Assembly: GCA_030694935.1 (NCBI GenBank) | Contig: JAUYUA010000044.1 | Location: 1-53,462 of the forward strand | Length of the DNA: 53,462 bases | Direction of reading: 5' to 3' | Origin: Lutibacter sp. | Lineage (GTDB): Bacteria; Bacteroidota; Bacteroidia; Flavobacteriales; Flavobacteriaceae | Shown: positions 17,708-25,768 of the stretch, piece by piece | Layout of the letters: every line of letters begins with the position of its first letter | How positions within the stretch are numbered: position 1 is the stretch's first letter | The notes under the pieces: model-generated | Seen by the model: only the letters and a program-made list of their open reading frames with translations | What the model was told of the DNA's origin: nothing | Databases searched by the model: none | Translations under genes and position numbers: made by a program

Positions 17708-17715
17708 TATTTTTG
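17708..17715 (+). promoter_or_regulatory. Predicted -7 box directly before uvrB
   Basis: TATTTTTG matches TAnnTTTG. It ends only 4 nt before the ATG at 17720, so a start site at the usual distance would fall on or next to the start codon. No good -33 TTG is seen at 18-22 nt. Confidence 0.5.
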
Positions 17716-17719
17716 CAAA

Positions 17720-19708
17720 ATGCTATTTAAGTTAGAATCGAATTTCAAACCTACCGGCGATCAGCCCGAAGCAATCAAGCAATTGGTTGAGGGATTAAAT
17801 TCTCATGAAAAATTCCAAACTTTGCTGGGTGTTACGGGTTCAGGTAAAACATTTACGGTGGCAAATGTGATTCAGCAAGTGCAAAAACCAACCTTGGTTT
17901 TGGCGCATAACAAAACATTGGCGGCACAGCTTTATTCAGAATTTAAGCAGTTTTTTCCCAGCAACAGCGTCGAATATTTTGTTTCCTATTACGATTATTA
18001 TCAGCCTGAAGCGTATCTTCCGACAACCGGAACTTTTATCGAAAAAGATTTATCCATCAACGAAGACATTGAAAAGCTGCGAATCAGTGCCTCTTCTGCC
18101 CTGCTTTCGGGACGAAGAGACGTTATTATTGTGGCTTCTGTTTCGTGTATTTACGGCATTGGGAATCCGGTCGAATTCAAGAAAAACATCATTTATGTTG
18201 AAGTTGGACAGGCCATTTCCCGTACCAAATTTCTGCATTTATTGGTGGCAAGTCTGTATTCCAGAACAGAAGCCGAAATCAGCAGCGGAACCTTTAAAGT
18301 AAAAGGCGATACTATTACCGTTTACCCATCTTATGGTGAACACGCCTTCAGAATTCACTTTTTTGGCGATGAAATTGAAGAAATTGAAAGTTTCGACGTG
18401 ACCAACAATCTGGTAGTGGAAAAATTTGAACAAATCACCATTTATCCGGCAAATTTGTTCGTGACTTCTCCCGATGTTCTGCAAAATGCCATCCATCATA
18501 TTCAGGAGGATTTAATGAAGCAATTTGAGTATTTCAAAGAAATCGGCAAACATTTGGAAGCAAAACGTTTGAAAGAACGCACGGAATTTGATCTGGAAAT
18601 GATTCGCGAACTGGGTTATTGCAGCGGCATCGAAAATTATTCCCGATATCTCGACGGAAGGGAAGCCGGAACGCGCCCTTTCTGTTTGCTCGACTATTTT
18701 CCCGAAGATTATTTGATGGTGATTGATGAAAGCCACGTCACCATTCCGCAAGTTCATGCGATGTACGGCGGCGACCGGTCACGAAAGGTAAATTTGGTGG
18801 AATACGGATTCCGTTTGCCCGCGGCGATGGACAACCGTCCACTGAAATTCGGCGAATTTGAGGAAATCCAGAATCAGGTTATTTTTGTAAGTGCCACGCC
18901 AGCCGATTATGAATTGCAAAAAACAGAAGGCGTTTTTGTGGAACAGGTCATTCGGCCAACGGGTTTATTGGATCCTGAAATTCAGGTAAGGCCTAGCATC
19001 AACCAAATAGACGATCTGATTGAAGAAATTCAGTTAAGGGTTGAAAAAGATGAACGCACATTGGTCACCACGTTAACCAAAAGAATGGCTGAAGAATTGA
19101 CAAAATATTTAAGCAGAATACAAATTCGCTGCCGTTACATTCACTCTGACGTAGATACTTTAGAGCGGGTTGAAATTATGCGCGATTTGCGTTTGGGCAT
19201 TTTTGATGTGCTTATTGGCGTGAATCTTTTAAGGGAAGGACTCGATTTGCCCGAAGTTTCATTGGTGGCGATTTTGGATGCCGACAAAGAGGGTTTTTTG
19301 CGTTCGCACCGCTCTTTAACGCAAACCATTGGCCGCGCCGCAAGAAATATCAACGGAATTGCCATAATGTATGCCGACAAAATGACCAACAGCATGCAGC
19401 TTACCATCGACGAAACAAACCGTCGCCGCGAAAAACAAATTGCCTACAATACCGAAAATAACATCACGCCTACCCAAATCATAAAGAGCATCGAAAATAT
19501 TATGGGGCAAAACACGGCTTCAACCTATAATTTTGAAAATTTGGCGAATATTGCCGCCGAAGAAAAAATGGATTATATGACGAAGGCCGAACTGGAAAAC
19601 AGCATTCGCGAAAAACGCAAACAAATGGAAGAGGCCGCCAAAGCACTCGACTTTATCGCTGCCGCAAAATTGCGCGATACCATTAAGAAGTTGAAAGAAC
19701 GGATTTAG
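17720..19708 (+). CDS. uvrB: Excinuclease ABC subunit B
   Basis: UvrB is the damage-verifying helicase-like subunit of nucleotide excision repair. The 662-residue protein has Walker A GVTGSGKT (about 36-43), the beta-hairpin region YYDYYQPEAYLPTTGTFIEKD (about 90-110), motif II IDESH, motifs V and VI LLREGLDLPE and QTIGRAARN, and a C-terminal UVR motif that binds UvrC (about 625-660). Its length is typical. It ends in a CAGTTTT-type heptad array facing the transaldolase gene. Confidence 0.98.
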   Translation: MLFKLESNFKPTGDQPEAIKQLVEGLNSHEKFQTLLGVTGSGKTFTVANVIQQVQKPTLVLAHNKTLAAQLYSEFKQFFPSNSVEYFVSYYDYYQPEAYLPTTGTFIEKDLSINEDIEKLRISASSALLSGRRDVIIVASVSCIYGIGNPVEFKKNIIYVEVGQAISRTKFLHLLVASLYSRTEAEISSGTFKVKGDTITVYPSYGEHAFRIHFFGDEIEEIESFDVTNNLVVEKFEQITIYPANLFVTSPDVLQNAIHHIQEDLMKQFEYFKEIGKHLEAKRLKERTEFDLEMIRELGYCSGIENYSRYLDGREAGTRPFCLLDYFPEDYLMVIDESHVTIPQVHAMYGGDRSRKVNLVEYGFRLPAAMDNRPLKFGEFEEIQNQVIFVSATPADYELQKTEGVFVEQVIRPTGLLDPEIQVRPSINQIDDLIEEIQLRVEKDERTLVTTLTKRMAEELTKYLSRIQIRCRYIHSDVDTLERVEIMRDLRLGIFDVLIGVNLLREGLDLPEVSLVAILDADKEGFLRSHRSLTQTIGRAARNINGIAIMYADKMTNSMQLTIDETNRRREKQIAYNTENNITPTQIIKSIENIMGQNTASTYNFENLANIAAEEKMDYMTKAELENSIREKRKQMEEAAKALDFIAAAKLRDTIKKLKERI

Positions 19709-19712
19709 TAAG

Positions 19713-19818
19713 CAGTTGGCAGTTGCAGTCTTCAGTTTTTGTTTTCAATACCTATTAACTTTTGAACTTTTTAATTTTTTACTGCCAACTGAAAACTGCT
19801 ACTGCAAACTAAAAACTA
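19713..19818. repeat. Inverted heptad word arrays between uvrB and fsa
   Basis: Left arm 19713-19739 on the plus strand: CAGTTGG, CAGTTG, CAGTCTT, CAGTTTT. Right arm 19781-19818: ACTGCCA, ACTGAAA, ACTGCT, ACTGCAA, ACTAAAA, ACTAG. The fsa stop codon (19816-19818) lies in the last unit. The arms are complementary in many words, so a long hairpin between the convergent genes is possible. Confidence 0.8.
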
Positions 19819-20469
19819 GTTTCCTTTTTTATAATCTGCCAAAAACTGCGCCAAGCCAATATCGGTTAACGGGTGTTTCAACAATCCCATAATGGCGGAT
19901 AAAGGTCCGGTCATCACATCAGCGCCTAATTTTGCGCAATCGATAATATGCATGGTGTGGCGCACTGAAGCTGCCAAAATTTCTGTTTCGTAGCCATAAT
20001 TGTCGTAAATAAGTCTGATTTCAGAAATCAAATTTAATCCGTCTGTAGAAATATCATCCAACCTGCCAATAAAAGGAGACACATAAGTTGCACCTGCTTT
20101 AGCTGCCAACAAAGCTTGTCCGGCCGAAAAAACCAAGGTCATATTCACCCTGATTCCTTTATCGGTAAAGTATTTACAAGCTTTAATTCCATCGGCAATC
20201 ATCGGTAATTTAACCACAATTTGTGGGTGCAAATCGGCCAATGCTTCTCCTTCTCTCACCATCCCTTCAAAATCAGTTGCAATCACTTCGGCACTTACAT
20301 CACCGTCCACAATATTGCAAATTGCCACATAATGTTTTAAAATATTGTCTTTTCCCGTAATGCCTTCTTTAGCCATTAAGGAAGGATTTGTGGTTACACC
20401 ATCCAAAACACCCAATGCTTGTGCTTCTTTAATTTGCTCGAGGTTCGCTGTATCAATAAAAAATTTCAT
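19816..20469 (-). CDS. fsa: Fructose-6-phosphate aldolase / transaldolase (small type)
   Basis: The 217-residue protein belongs to the short transaldolase group (TalC/FSA). It starts with MKFFIDTANLEQI and has DGVTTNPSLMAKEG (about 24-37), the Schiff-base Lys in IVVKLPM (about residue 86), NMTLVFSAGQALLAAKAGATYVSPF and a C-terminal LAQFLADYKK. These enzymes act in sugar-phosphate interconversion in the cytoplasm. The sequence alone does not separate transaldolase from aldolase activity. A TATCTTTG box lies about 30 nt upstream. Confidence 0.93.
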   Translation of the reverse strand: MKFFIDTANLEQIKEAQALGVLDGVTTNPSLMAKEGITGKDNILKHYVAICNIVDGDVSAEVIATDFEGMVREGEALADLHPQIVVKLPMIADGIKACKYFTDKGIRVNMTLVFSAGQALLAAKAGATYVSPFIGRLDDISTDGLNLISEIRLIYDNYGYETEILAASVRHTMHIIDCAKLGADVMTGPLSAIMGLLKHPLTDIGLAQFLADYKKGN

Positions 20470-20498
20470 AATATATGGTAGGTTATATTTTTATGGTA

Positions 20499-20506
20499 CA
20501 AAGATA
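20499..20506 (-). promoter_or_regulatory. Predicted -7 box of fsa
   Basis: The minus strand reads TATCTTTG (TAnnTTTG) about 30 nt before the ATG. No TTG partner was found at the right distance. Confidence 0.45.
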
Positions 20507-20605
20507 GGATTTTAATTATAAATTTTTTAAAATGTTATGTCGTTTAATCATTGATAAGTTGAGATGTTATTATAAACTTTAATTTTCATTTCATAGAAAA
20601 ACACA

Positions 20606-20717
20606 CCCCTAACCCTCCCGTTCTAAAAACGGGACAGGCTTCTCGAGAGGGGAATTTAACACCTTCAATTTTTAACTTGACTGCCAACTTCTGACTTTTA
20701 ATATTTAACTTTTAACT
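20606..20717. repeat. GC-rich hairpin plus heptad array after the SDR gene
   Basis: The left part (20606-20653) is a CCCCTAACCCTCCCG hairpin segment with an inner CCCGTT/AACGGG stem. From 20671 a mostly in-phase heptad array follows (TTTAACT at 20671, 20704 and 20711, with TCTGACT and TTTAATA between). The SDR stop codon (20705-20707) lies inside a TTTAACT unit. Confidence 0.7.
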
Positions 20718-21523
20718 TTTATTTTGAAGTGATTCATCAACATCTTTTCATAAACTTTATCAGGCAATATTCTTTTCAAAATAATAGAAAATTTTTGCAT
20801 AAAATCGCCCACTTTATAATGAATTTTCGGTTTTGGCGTGTTTATAATTTTAAAAATAGCTTCAGCCATCTGGATCGGATTGCTGCCGCTGTCGACATGA
20901 ACATTCATTAAATCCAGATTTTTCTGATAGTTTTCTTTGTAGGGAGAATTTTCAAAAACCGGCGTATGGTAACGGCCAGATGCTATGTTTGTGGCAAAAT
21001 CGCCCGGCGCCACGTTGGTCACTTCAATGCCAAAACCTTTAACTTCCATCCTAATGGCTTCTGTCACAATCTCCAAAGCGCCTTTTGTTGCCGAATAAAT
21101 GCCCCTGAACGGCAAACCCATATAACCTGCAATGGAAGTCACGTTAATAATCAGTCCGCTTTGTTGTTGGCGCATTTGGGGCAAAACGGCTTTCATCATT
21201 TCTATAGGCCCGAAAAAATTGGTTTCAAAAACCTTTCGCATTTCATCGGTTGGCGTTTCCTCAATGGCTCCGGTAATGCCCATTCCTGCATTGTTAATCA
21301 AAATGTCGATTTGGCCTTCCGCAGTGATAATATCATCAACAGCTTTTAGAATGGTTTCCCTATCATTAACGTCCAAGGCAATTAAGCGAAAAGGGTGATT
21401 GGTGATATTATTCGGATTTCTGCTGGTTCCGTAAACAATAAATCCCTTTTTGGTTAAAAATTCACCTACAGATTTCCCTATTCCCGAAGAACCTCCTGTA
21501 ATTAAAACGACTTTATTTCTCAT
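20705..21523 (-). CDS. Short-chain dehydrogenase/reductase
   Basis: This classical SDR of 272 residues is probably cytoplasmic and NADP-dependent. TGGSSGIGKSVG (about 8-19) is the cofactor site; DVND, ILINNAGMG (about 76-84), INVTSIAG with the catalytic Ser, and YSATKGALE with Tyr and Lys (about 148-156) follow. PGDFATNIASGR lies in the substrate loop. The long C-terminus (KVGDFMQKFSIILKRILPDKVYEKM) resembles SDRs annotated as oxidoreductases of lipid or retinol type. No substrate can be assigned. Confidence 0.9.
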   Translation of the reverse strand: MRNKVVLITGGSSGIGKSVGEFLTKKGFIVYGTSRNPNNITNHPFRLIALDVNDRETILKAVDDIITAEGQIDILINNAGMGITGAIEETPTDEMRKVFETNFFGPIEMMKAVLPQMRQQQSGLIINVTSIAGYMGLPFRGIYSATKGALEIVTEAIRMEVKGFGIEVTNVAPGDFATNIASGRYHTPVFENSPYKENYQKNLDLMNVHVDSGSNPIQMAEAIFKIINTPKPKIHYKVGDFMQKFSIILKRILPDKVYEKMLMNHFKIKVKS

Positions 21524-21550
21524 TGAAAAATTAAAATATTAAATAATTGG

Positions 21551-21704
21551 ACCTGCCTGCCTTTTTGGTGGGCGTTACCCGCCAGCCTGCCTGCCGGCAG
21601 GCAGGCTGGCGGGTCGGGCTATGCGCTTCAATCTTTTTTACCCTGAGCGGAGCCGAAGGGCAATCCCTAACGCAAAATGATTTACGTCCCGATAGCTATC
21701 GGGA
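21551..21704. repeat. GC-rich REP-like composite
   Basis: This holds nested palindromes of CCTGCCTGCCGGCAGGCAGG type (about 21587-21615), then a segment complementary to 4834-4886 (GGGATTGCCCTTCG and CTCAGGGTAAA in inverse orientation), and the perfect palindrome TCCCGATAGCTATCGGGA at 21687-21704. It is the inverted relative of the inside of the element at 4777-5059. The rest of the 732-base gap holds AT-rich sequence and the SRP RNA. Confidence 0.7.
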
Positions 21705-21989
21705 TTACGATTTTTGATTTACGAAAAAATAACGTAATCAAATGTTAACCAAAAAAAAATTGCGCACTTTGCGTTTTTTTTCTTGCTTTCCTTGCGGTTA
21801 AATGCAAATTTCGTTTGAATTGATTTTTTTAATTTTTTAATTGTTTTTATTATAGAATACGCAAAATACTTTACTAATTGGCATTCAGCCAAAAATTGCA
21901 ATCTCATTAAGAAATCAAAAGTAAGTTATTTATGGAGATTTAAAAAGTCCTTTCCTTAGGAAGGTATTTAGGATAGGATAAAAGAAAAA

Positions 21990-22085
21990 GGGCAAGCGAC
22001 CTACATCACACCGCTACAACCTAATACCTTTGCTGCGTTCCCGCCCTGGAGGGTTCAAAGGGAGCTGGTTGTGTAGGACTTGCCC
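21990..22085 (-). ncRNA. ffs: Signal recognition particle RNA, small bacterial type
   Basis: The minus-strand transcript folds end to end (GGGCAAG with CTTGCCC). Its apical part is the SRP domain IV: CAGG, a GCG stem, the GGAA tetraloop, CGC, then AGCA (plus-strand 22031-22048). This is the Ffh-binding site. The length of about 96 nt fits the 4.5S class. A TAAATTCG box (22097-22090) just upstream resembles a -7 element, and a T-rich run follows the 3' end. It works with Ffh in co-translational membrane targeting. Confidence 0.94.
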
Positions 22086-22255
22086 GGCGCGAATTTACAA
22101 TCATTTTTTTAATTTTACCACTATTTTTTTTCAAATTTTATTGTAACAAAATTAAATGAGTGTTTACTAATAACTTAGTATTATTGTTGGTATTTTAACG
22201 CCAATTGTAATAAGGTATTTAGTATATTTGTTCAACCAAAAATCAATCAATTATT

Positions 22256-22792
22256 ATGGAAAATCAAGAAATCTCGCCAAAACAAATCATGTTAAACCAC
22301 GGTTTAATGTTAGGGCTTGCATCAGTTTTAATCAGTGTTGTATTATACGCTATGGGAAAAACGTATGAACCTCATTGGTCTGTAGGCGTCATCAGCACAA
22401 TAATTACCGCTGCAGTCATCATTTTGGGCATCAAGAAAATTAAAGAAATCAACAACGGATTTTTATCATTGTCCGAAGCTTTAAAAACCGGATTGGGTAT
22501 TGCGCTTATCTCCGGATTGGTGCTTGTTGTTTATAATTTAATCTTCGTCACTTTTATTGAGCCTGAATACTTTTCAAGAATGATGGAAGTGCAACAACAA
22601 AAAATGATTGAATCTTACCCTAATTTTTCTGATGAGCAATTGGAAGCATCTATGGAAATGGCTAAAAAAATGTCGGGACCTATGATTAATTCAGCAATTA
22701 TCATTATTGGGAGTCTGTTTCTTGGATTTATCATTTCTCTGATTGGCGGATTGATTTTGAAAAAAACCGACGAAGAAATCACCAGTATTTAA
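22256..22792 (+). CDS. DUF4199 membrane protein
   Basis: The 178-residue protein has four hydrophobic segments (about 15-33, 41-60, 79-101 and 146-168) and a hydrophilic loop between the third and fourth. Layout and sequence fit DUF4199, a Bacteroidota family of unknown function. TATATTTG at 22223-22230 is a likely -7 box. The stop is 17 nt before a GT2 glycosyltransferase gene, so the two probably form an operon, pointing to an envelope role. Confidence 0.85.
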   Translation: MENQEISPKQIMLNHGLMLGLASVLISVVLYAMGKTYEPHWSVGVISTIITAAVIILGIKKIKEINNGFLSLSEALKTGLGIALISGLVLVVYNLIFVTFIEPEYFSRMMEVQQQKMIESYPNFSDEQLEASMEMAKKMSGPMINSAIIIIGSLFLGFIISLIGGLILKKTDEEITSI

Positions 22793-22809
22793 TAAAATCA
22801 ACATTTTAA

Positions 22810-23757
22810 ATGGATATATCCATAGTCATTCCGCTGCTTAATGAAGATGAATCTTTAAATGAATTACACGATTGGATTGTAAAAGTGATGCAATCCAATC
22901 GTTATTCTTATGAATTGCTTTTTATTGATGACGGCAGCACCGACGATTCCTGGAAAGTTATCAAGTCGCTGTCCGAAAAAAATCCAAACGTAAAAGGACT
23001 CCGATTCCAAAAAAATTACGGAAAATCCCAGGCCTTAAATGCCGGATTTAAAGTTGTGACCGGTGATGTTGTAATCACCATGGACGCCGATTTACAAGAC
23101 AGTCCGGATGAAATTCCAGAACTTTATAATTTGATAAAAAGCGGAGATTTCGATTTGGTTTCTGGCTGGAAGAAAAAACGCTTCGATTCAAAAATCAGAA
23201 AAAATATTCCTTCAAAATTATTCAACGCAGCTGCAAGAAAAACTTCGGGCTTGAAATTGCACGATTTTAATTGCGGATTGAAAGCTTACAAAAATGAAGT
23301 GATCAAAAATATTGATGTGAACGGCGAAATGCACCGTTACATTCCGGTACTCGCCAAAAATGCGGGTTTCAATAAAATTACCGAAAAAGTGGTGGCTCAC
23401 CAAGCCAGAAAATATGGCGTAACCAAATTTGGCATGGAACGTTTCATCAACGGATTTTTGGACTTGATTACCATTTGGTTCCTGTCGAAATTCGGAAAAA
23501 GACCGATGCATTTGTTCGGATTGCTGGGAACACTTACGTTTTTCATCGGATTTTGTTTTGCCTTTTACTTGGGTATTGACAAACTCTTTTTTAATCCGAC
23601 TGGCCGTTTGATTACTGCCAAACCCCAATTTTATTTGGCGATAGTGGCTATGATTATTGGTACACAACTATTTTTGGCCGGGTTTTTAGGCGAACTTATT
23701 TTGCGCACGAAATCAGACACAAAACGTTACACCATCTCAGATAAAATCAACAGTTGA
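22810..23757 (+). CDS. GT2 glycosyltransferase, polyprenyl-phosphate type, with membrane anchor
   Basis: The 315-residue protein has the GT-A core: ISIVIPLLNEDESL, FIDDGSTDDSW (about 39-49) and TMDADLQDSPDE (about 93-104) with the metal-binding DxD. Two C-terminal membrane helices (about 236-257 and 275-300) follow. This layout is that of dolichyl/undecaprenyl-phosphate sugar transferases (DPM1/GtrB-like). It probably loads a sugar on a lipid carrier at the inner membrane. It is co-transcribed with the DUF4199 gene. Confidence 0.92.
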   Translation: MDISIVIPLLNEDESLNELHDWIVKVMQSNRYSYELLFIDDGSTDDSWKVIKSLSEKNPNVKGLRFQKNYGKSQALNAGFKVVTGDVVITMDADLQDSPDEIPELYNLIKSGDFDLVSGWKKKRFDSKIRKNIPSKLFNAAARKTSGLKLHDFNCGLKAYKNEVIKNIDVNGEMHRYIPVLAKNAGFNKITEKVVAHQARKYGVTKFGMERFINGFLDLITIWFLSKFGKRPMHLFGLLGTLTFFIGFCFAFYLGIDKLFFNPTGRLITAKPQFYLAIVAMIIGTQLFLAGFLGELILRTKSDTKRYTISDKINS

Positions 23758-23786
23758 TCTTTTTTAACATAATTGCACTATTTTTG
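23754..23786 (+). promoter_or_regulatory. Predicted promoter of phosphohexomutase gene
   Basis: TTG (23754-23756), 22 nt and TATTTTTG (23779-23786) lie upstream of the ATG at 23807. The TTG overlaps the end of the GT2 gene. Confidence 0.55.
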
Positions 23787-23806
23787 CACTATTAAAATCT
23801 TACCAC

Positions 23807-25522
23807 ATGACCACAATCTTAAACAAAGCCCAACTTTGGCTGACCGATACTTTTGACAAAAATACTCAGGAGGAAGTGCAACAATTAATTGCAGGAAATC
23901 CAACACAATTGACAGAGCATTTTTATCAGGATTTAGAATTTGGCACCGGAGGAATGCGTGGCATTATGGGCGCCGGAACCAATAGAGTCAATAAATATAC
24001 GTTAGGCAGGGCAACCCAAGGTTTGTCAAATTACCTGAACAAAACTTTTCAAAATAAACCTTTGAAAGCCGTAATTGCTTATGATTGCCGACATAACAGC
24101 AAGGAATTTGCAAAAATTGTGGCCGATGTATTTTCCGCGAACAATATTAAAGTGTACTTATTTGAAGATTTGCGTCCGACCCCAGAACTTTCTTTTGCCG
24201 TAAGACATTTGGGCTGCGATGCCGGAATTGTATTAACCGCTTCCCACAATCCGCCAGAATATAATGGATATAAAGTATATTGGAATGATGGCGGACAAAT
24301 AGTTCCGCCGCAGGACAATGATATAATTGCTGAAGTGAACCGTTTGGATTTTTCCCAAATTAACTTTAAAGCCAATGAAAACTTAATCGAAACTATCGGC
24401 AAAGAAGTCGATGAAGCTTTTATAAATGCCTCTGTTAAAAACGGCACCTTCAACACAAAAGGGAAAGAAAATCTAAAAATAGTTTTCACTTCCATCCACG
24501 GAACTTCCATTACTTCCATACCGGAAACATTTAAAAGAGCCGGCTATACCGATGTTCATATTGTTGAAGAACAACGTATCCCAAACGGAAATTTCCCAAC
24601 GGTTAAATCTCCAAATCCCGAAGAACCGGATGCCTTGAAAATGGCCACTGATCTGGCTGAAAAAATCCAGGCAGACATCGTAATAGGAACAGACCCTGAT
24701 GGTGACCGATTGGGCATTGCCGTAAGAAATTTGGAAGGAAAAATGACCTTGTTAAACGGAAATCAGACCATGTGTTTAATGACCGATTTTTTAATCAAAA
24801 AATGGAAAGAAGCGGGTAAATTAAACGGCAAACAATTTGTGGGTTCCACCATTGTTTCCACCAATTTGGTGAACGAGATTGCCACCCGATACGGCGTTGA
24901 AACCAAAGTTGGACTGACAGGATTTAAATGGATTGCCAAAATGGTTCGCGAGGCCGAAGGCAAACAAGAATTTATTGGCGGCGGCGAGGAAAGTTTCGGT
25001 TATATGATTGGCGATTTTGTGCGCGATAAAGATGCGACTACCGCTACCCTTTTGGCCTGTGAAATTGCGGCAAATGCAAAAGCAAACGGAAGTTCTATGT
25101 ACCGGGAATTGCTGCAAATTTATGCCGACAATCATTTTTACAAGGAACATTTAATCTCCATTGTAAAAAAAGGAATGGACGGCGCCGACCAGATTAAACA
25201 AATGATGGTTGATTTACGCGAGAATCCTTTTACGATAATAGACGGTTCAAAAGTCAATTATTTATTTGATTATCAGGCTTCAACCAGAAAAAATTTACTG
25301 ACCGGAGAAGTTAAAAATATCGACATTCCTAAATCCAATGTGTTGATTTATCATACCGAAGACGGCACAAAAATAGCCGCAAGACCAAGCGGAACCGAAC
25401 CAAAAATTAAATTCTATTTCAGCGTGAAAGGAAAATTGGATGTTATTGAAAATGCAAAAAAAGTTGAAACAGAACTGGATGCCAAAATTCAACGCATTAT
25501 TGCTGAGCTAAAGTTGAGTTAG
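23807..25522 (+). CDS. Phosphoglucomutase / phosphomannomutase family protein
   Basis: This alpha-D-phosphohexomutase of 571 residues moves phosphate between C1 and C6 of hexoses in the cytoplasm. It has the active Ser in LTASHNPPEYNGYK (about 143-156), the metal loop GTDPDGDRLG (about 292-301), the sugar loop GGGEESFGY (about 394-402) and the phosphate-binding loop RPSGTEPKIKFY (about 525-536). The length fits the long PgcA type that includes bacterial phosphoglucomutases. It likely supplies sugar-1-phosphate for envelope glycans. Confidence 0.95.
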   Translation: MTTILNKAQLWLTDTFDKNTQEEVQQLIAGNPTQLTEHFYQDLEFGTGGMRGIMGAGTNRVNKYTLGRATQGLSNYLNKTFQNKPLKAVIAYDCRHNSKEFAKIVADVFSANNIKVYLFEDLRPTPELSFAVRHLGCDAGIVLTASHNPPEYNGYKVYWNDGGQIVPPQDNDIIAEVNRLDFSQINFKANENLIETIGKEVDEAFINASVKNGTFNTKGKENLKIVFTSIHGTSITSIPETFKRAGYTDVHIVEEQRIPNGNFPTVKSPNPEEPDALKMATDLAEKIQADIVIGTDPDGDRLGIAVRNLEGKMTLLNGNQTMCLMTDFLIKKWKEAGKLNGKQFVGSTIVSTNLVNEIATRYGVETKVGLTGFKWIAKMVREAEGKQEFIGGGEESFGYMIGDFVRDKDATTATLLACEIAANAKANGSSMYRELLQIYADNHFYKEHLISIVKKGMDGADQIKQMMVDLRENPFTIIDGSKVNYLFDYQASTRKNLLTGEVKNIDIPKSNVLIYHTEDGTKIAARPSGTEPKIKFYFSVKGKLDVIENAKKVETELDAKIQRIIAELKLS

Positions 25523-25755
25523 GCCCCCTAACCCCCGAAGGGGGGACGAAGCGTAAAAAAACAGCTGGTAGCTGTTTTAGCGGTAGGGCCAGCCAGCGCG
25601 TTGGCAGTTAAGAAATTGTTCTGTGAACATTTTCAGTGACCGAGCCAGCCGGCGAGTTTGGCTCTGAAATATAATAGTTTATTGCAGTAAAACAACTAAT
25701 GATCCAAAATTCAGCTCCCTTTCCTTGGGAAAGGGCGGGGGGATAGGATAAAAAC
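25523..25755. repeat. Intergenic GC-rich hairpins (CCCCCTAACCCCC and CCCTTTCC types)
   Basis: The gap opens with a CCCCCTAACCCCCGAAGGGGGG hairpin directly after the stop codon. Later it has the CTCCCTTTCC/TTGG/GAAAGGG palindrome (about 25711-25736), followed by GGGGGATAGGATA. The latter family recurs at 21950, 39694, 39790 and 40690. The first hairpin may serve as terminator. Confidence 0.65.
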
Positions 25756-25768
25756 AACAACAAAATTA

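Noticed and set aside
21719-21907. Minus-strand open frame of 62 codons near the SRP RNA
   Set aside because: The composition is Lys/Phe/Ile from poly-A/T sequence, there is no family resemblance, and the DNA contains low-complexity repeats (TTGCGCACTTTGCGTTTT).
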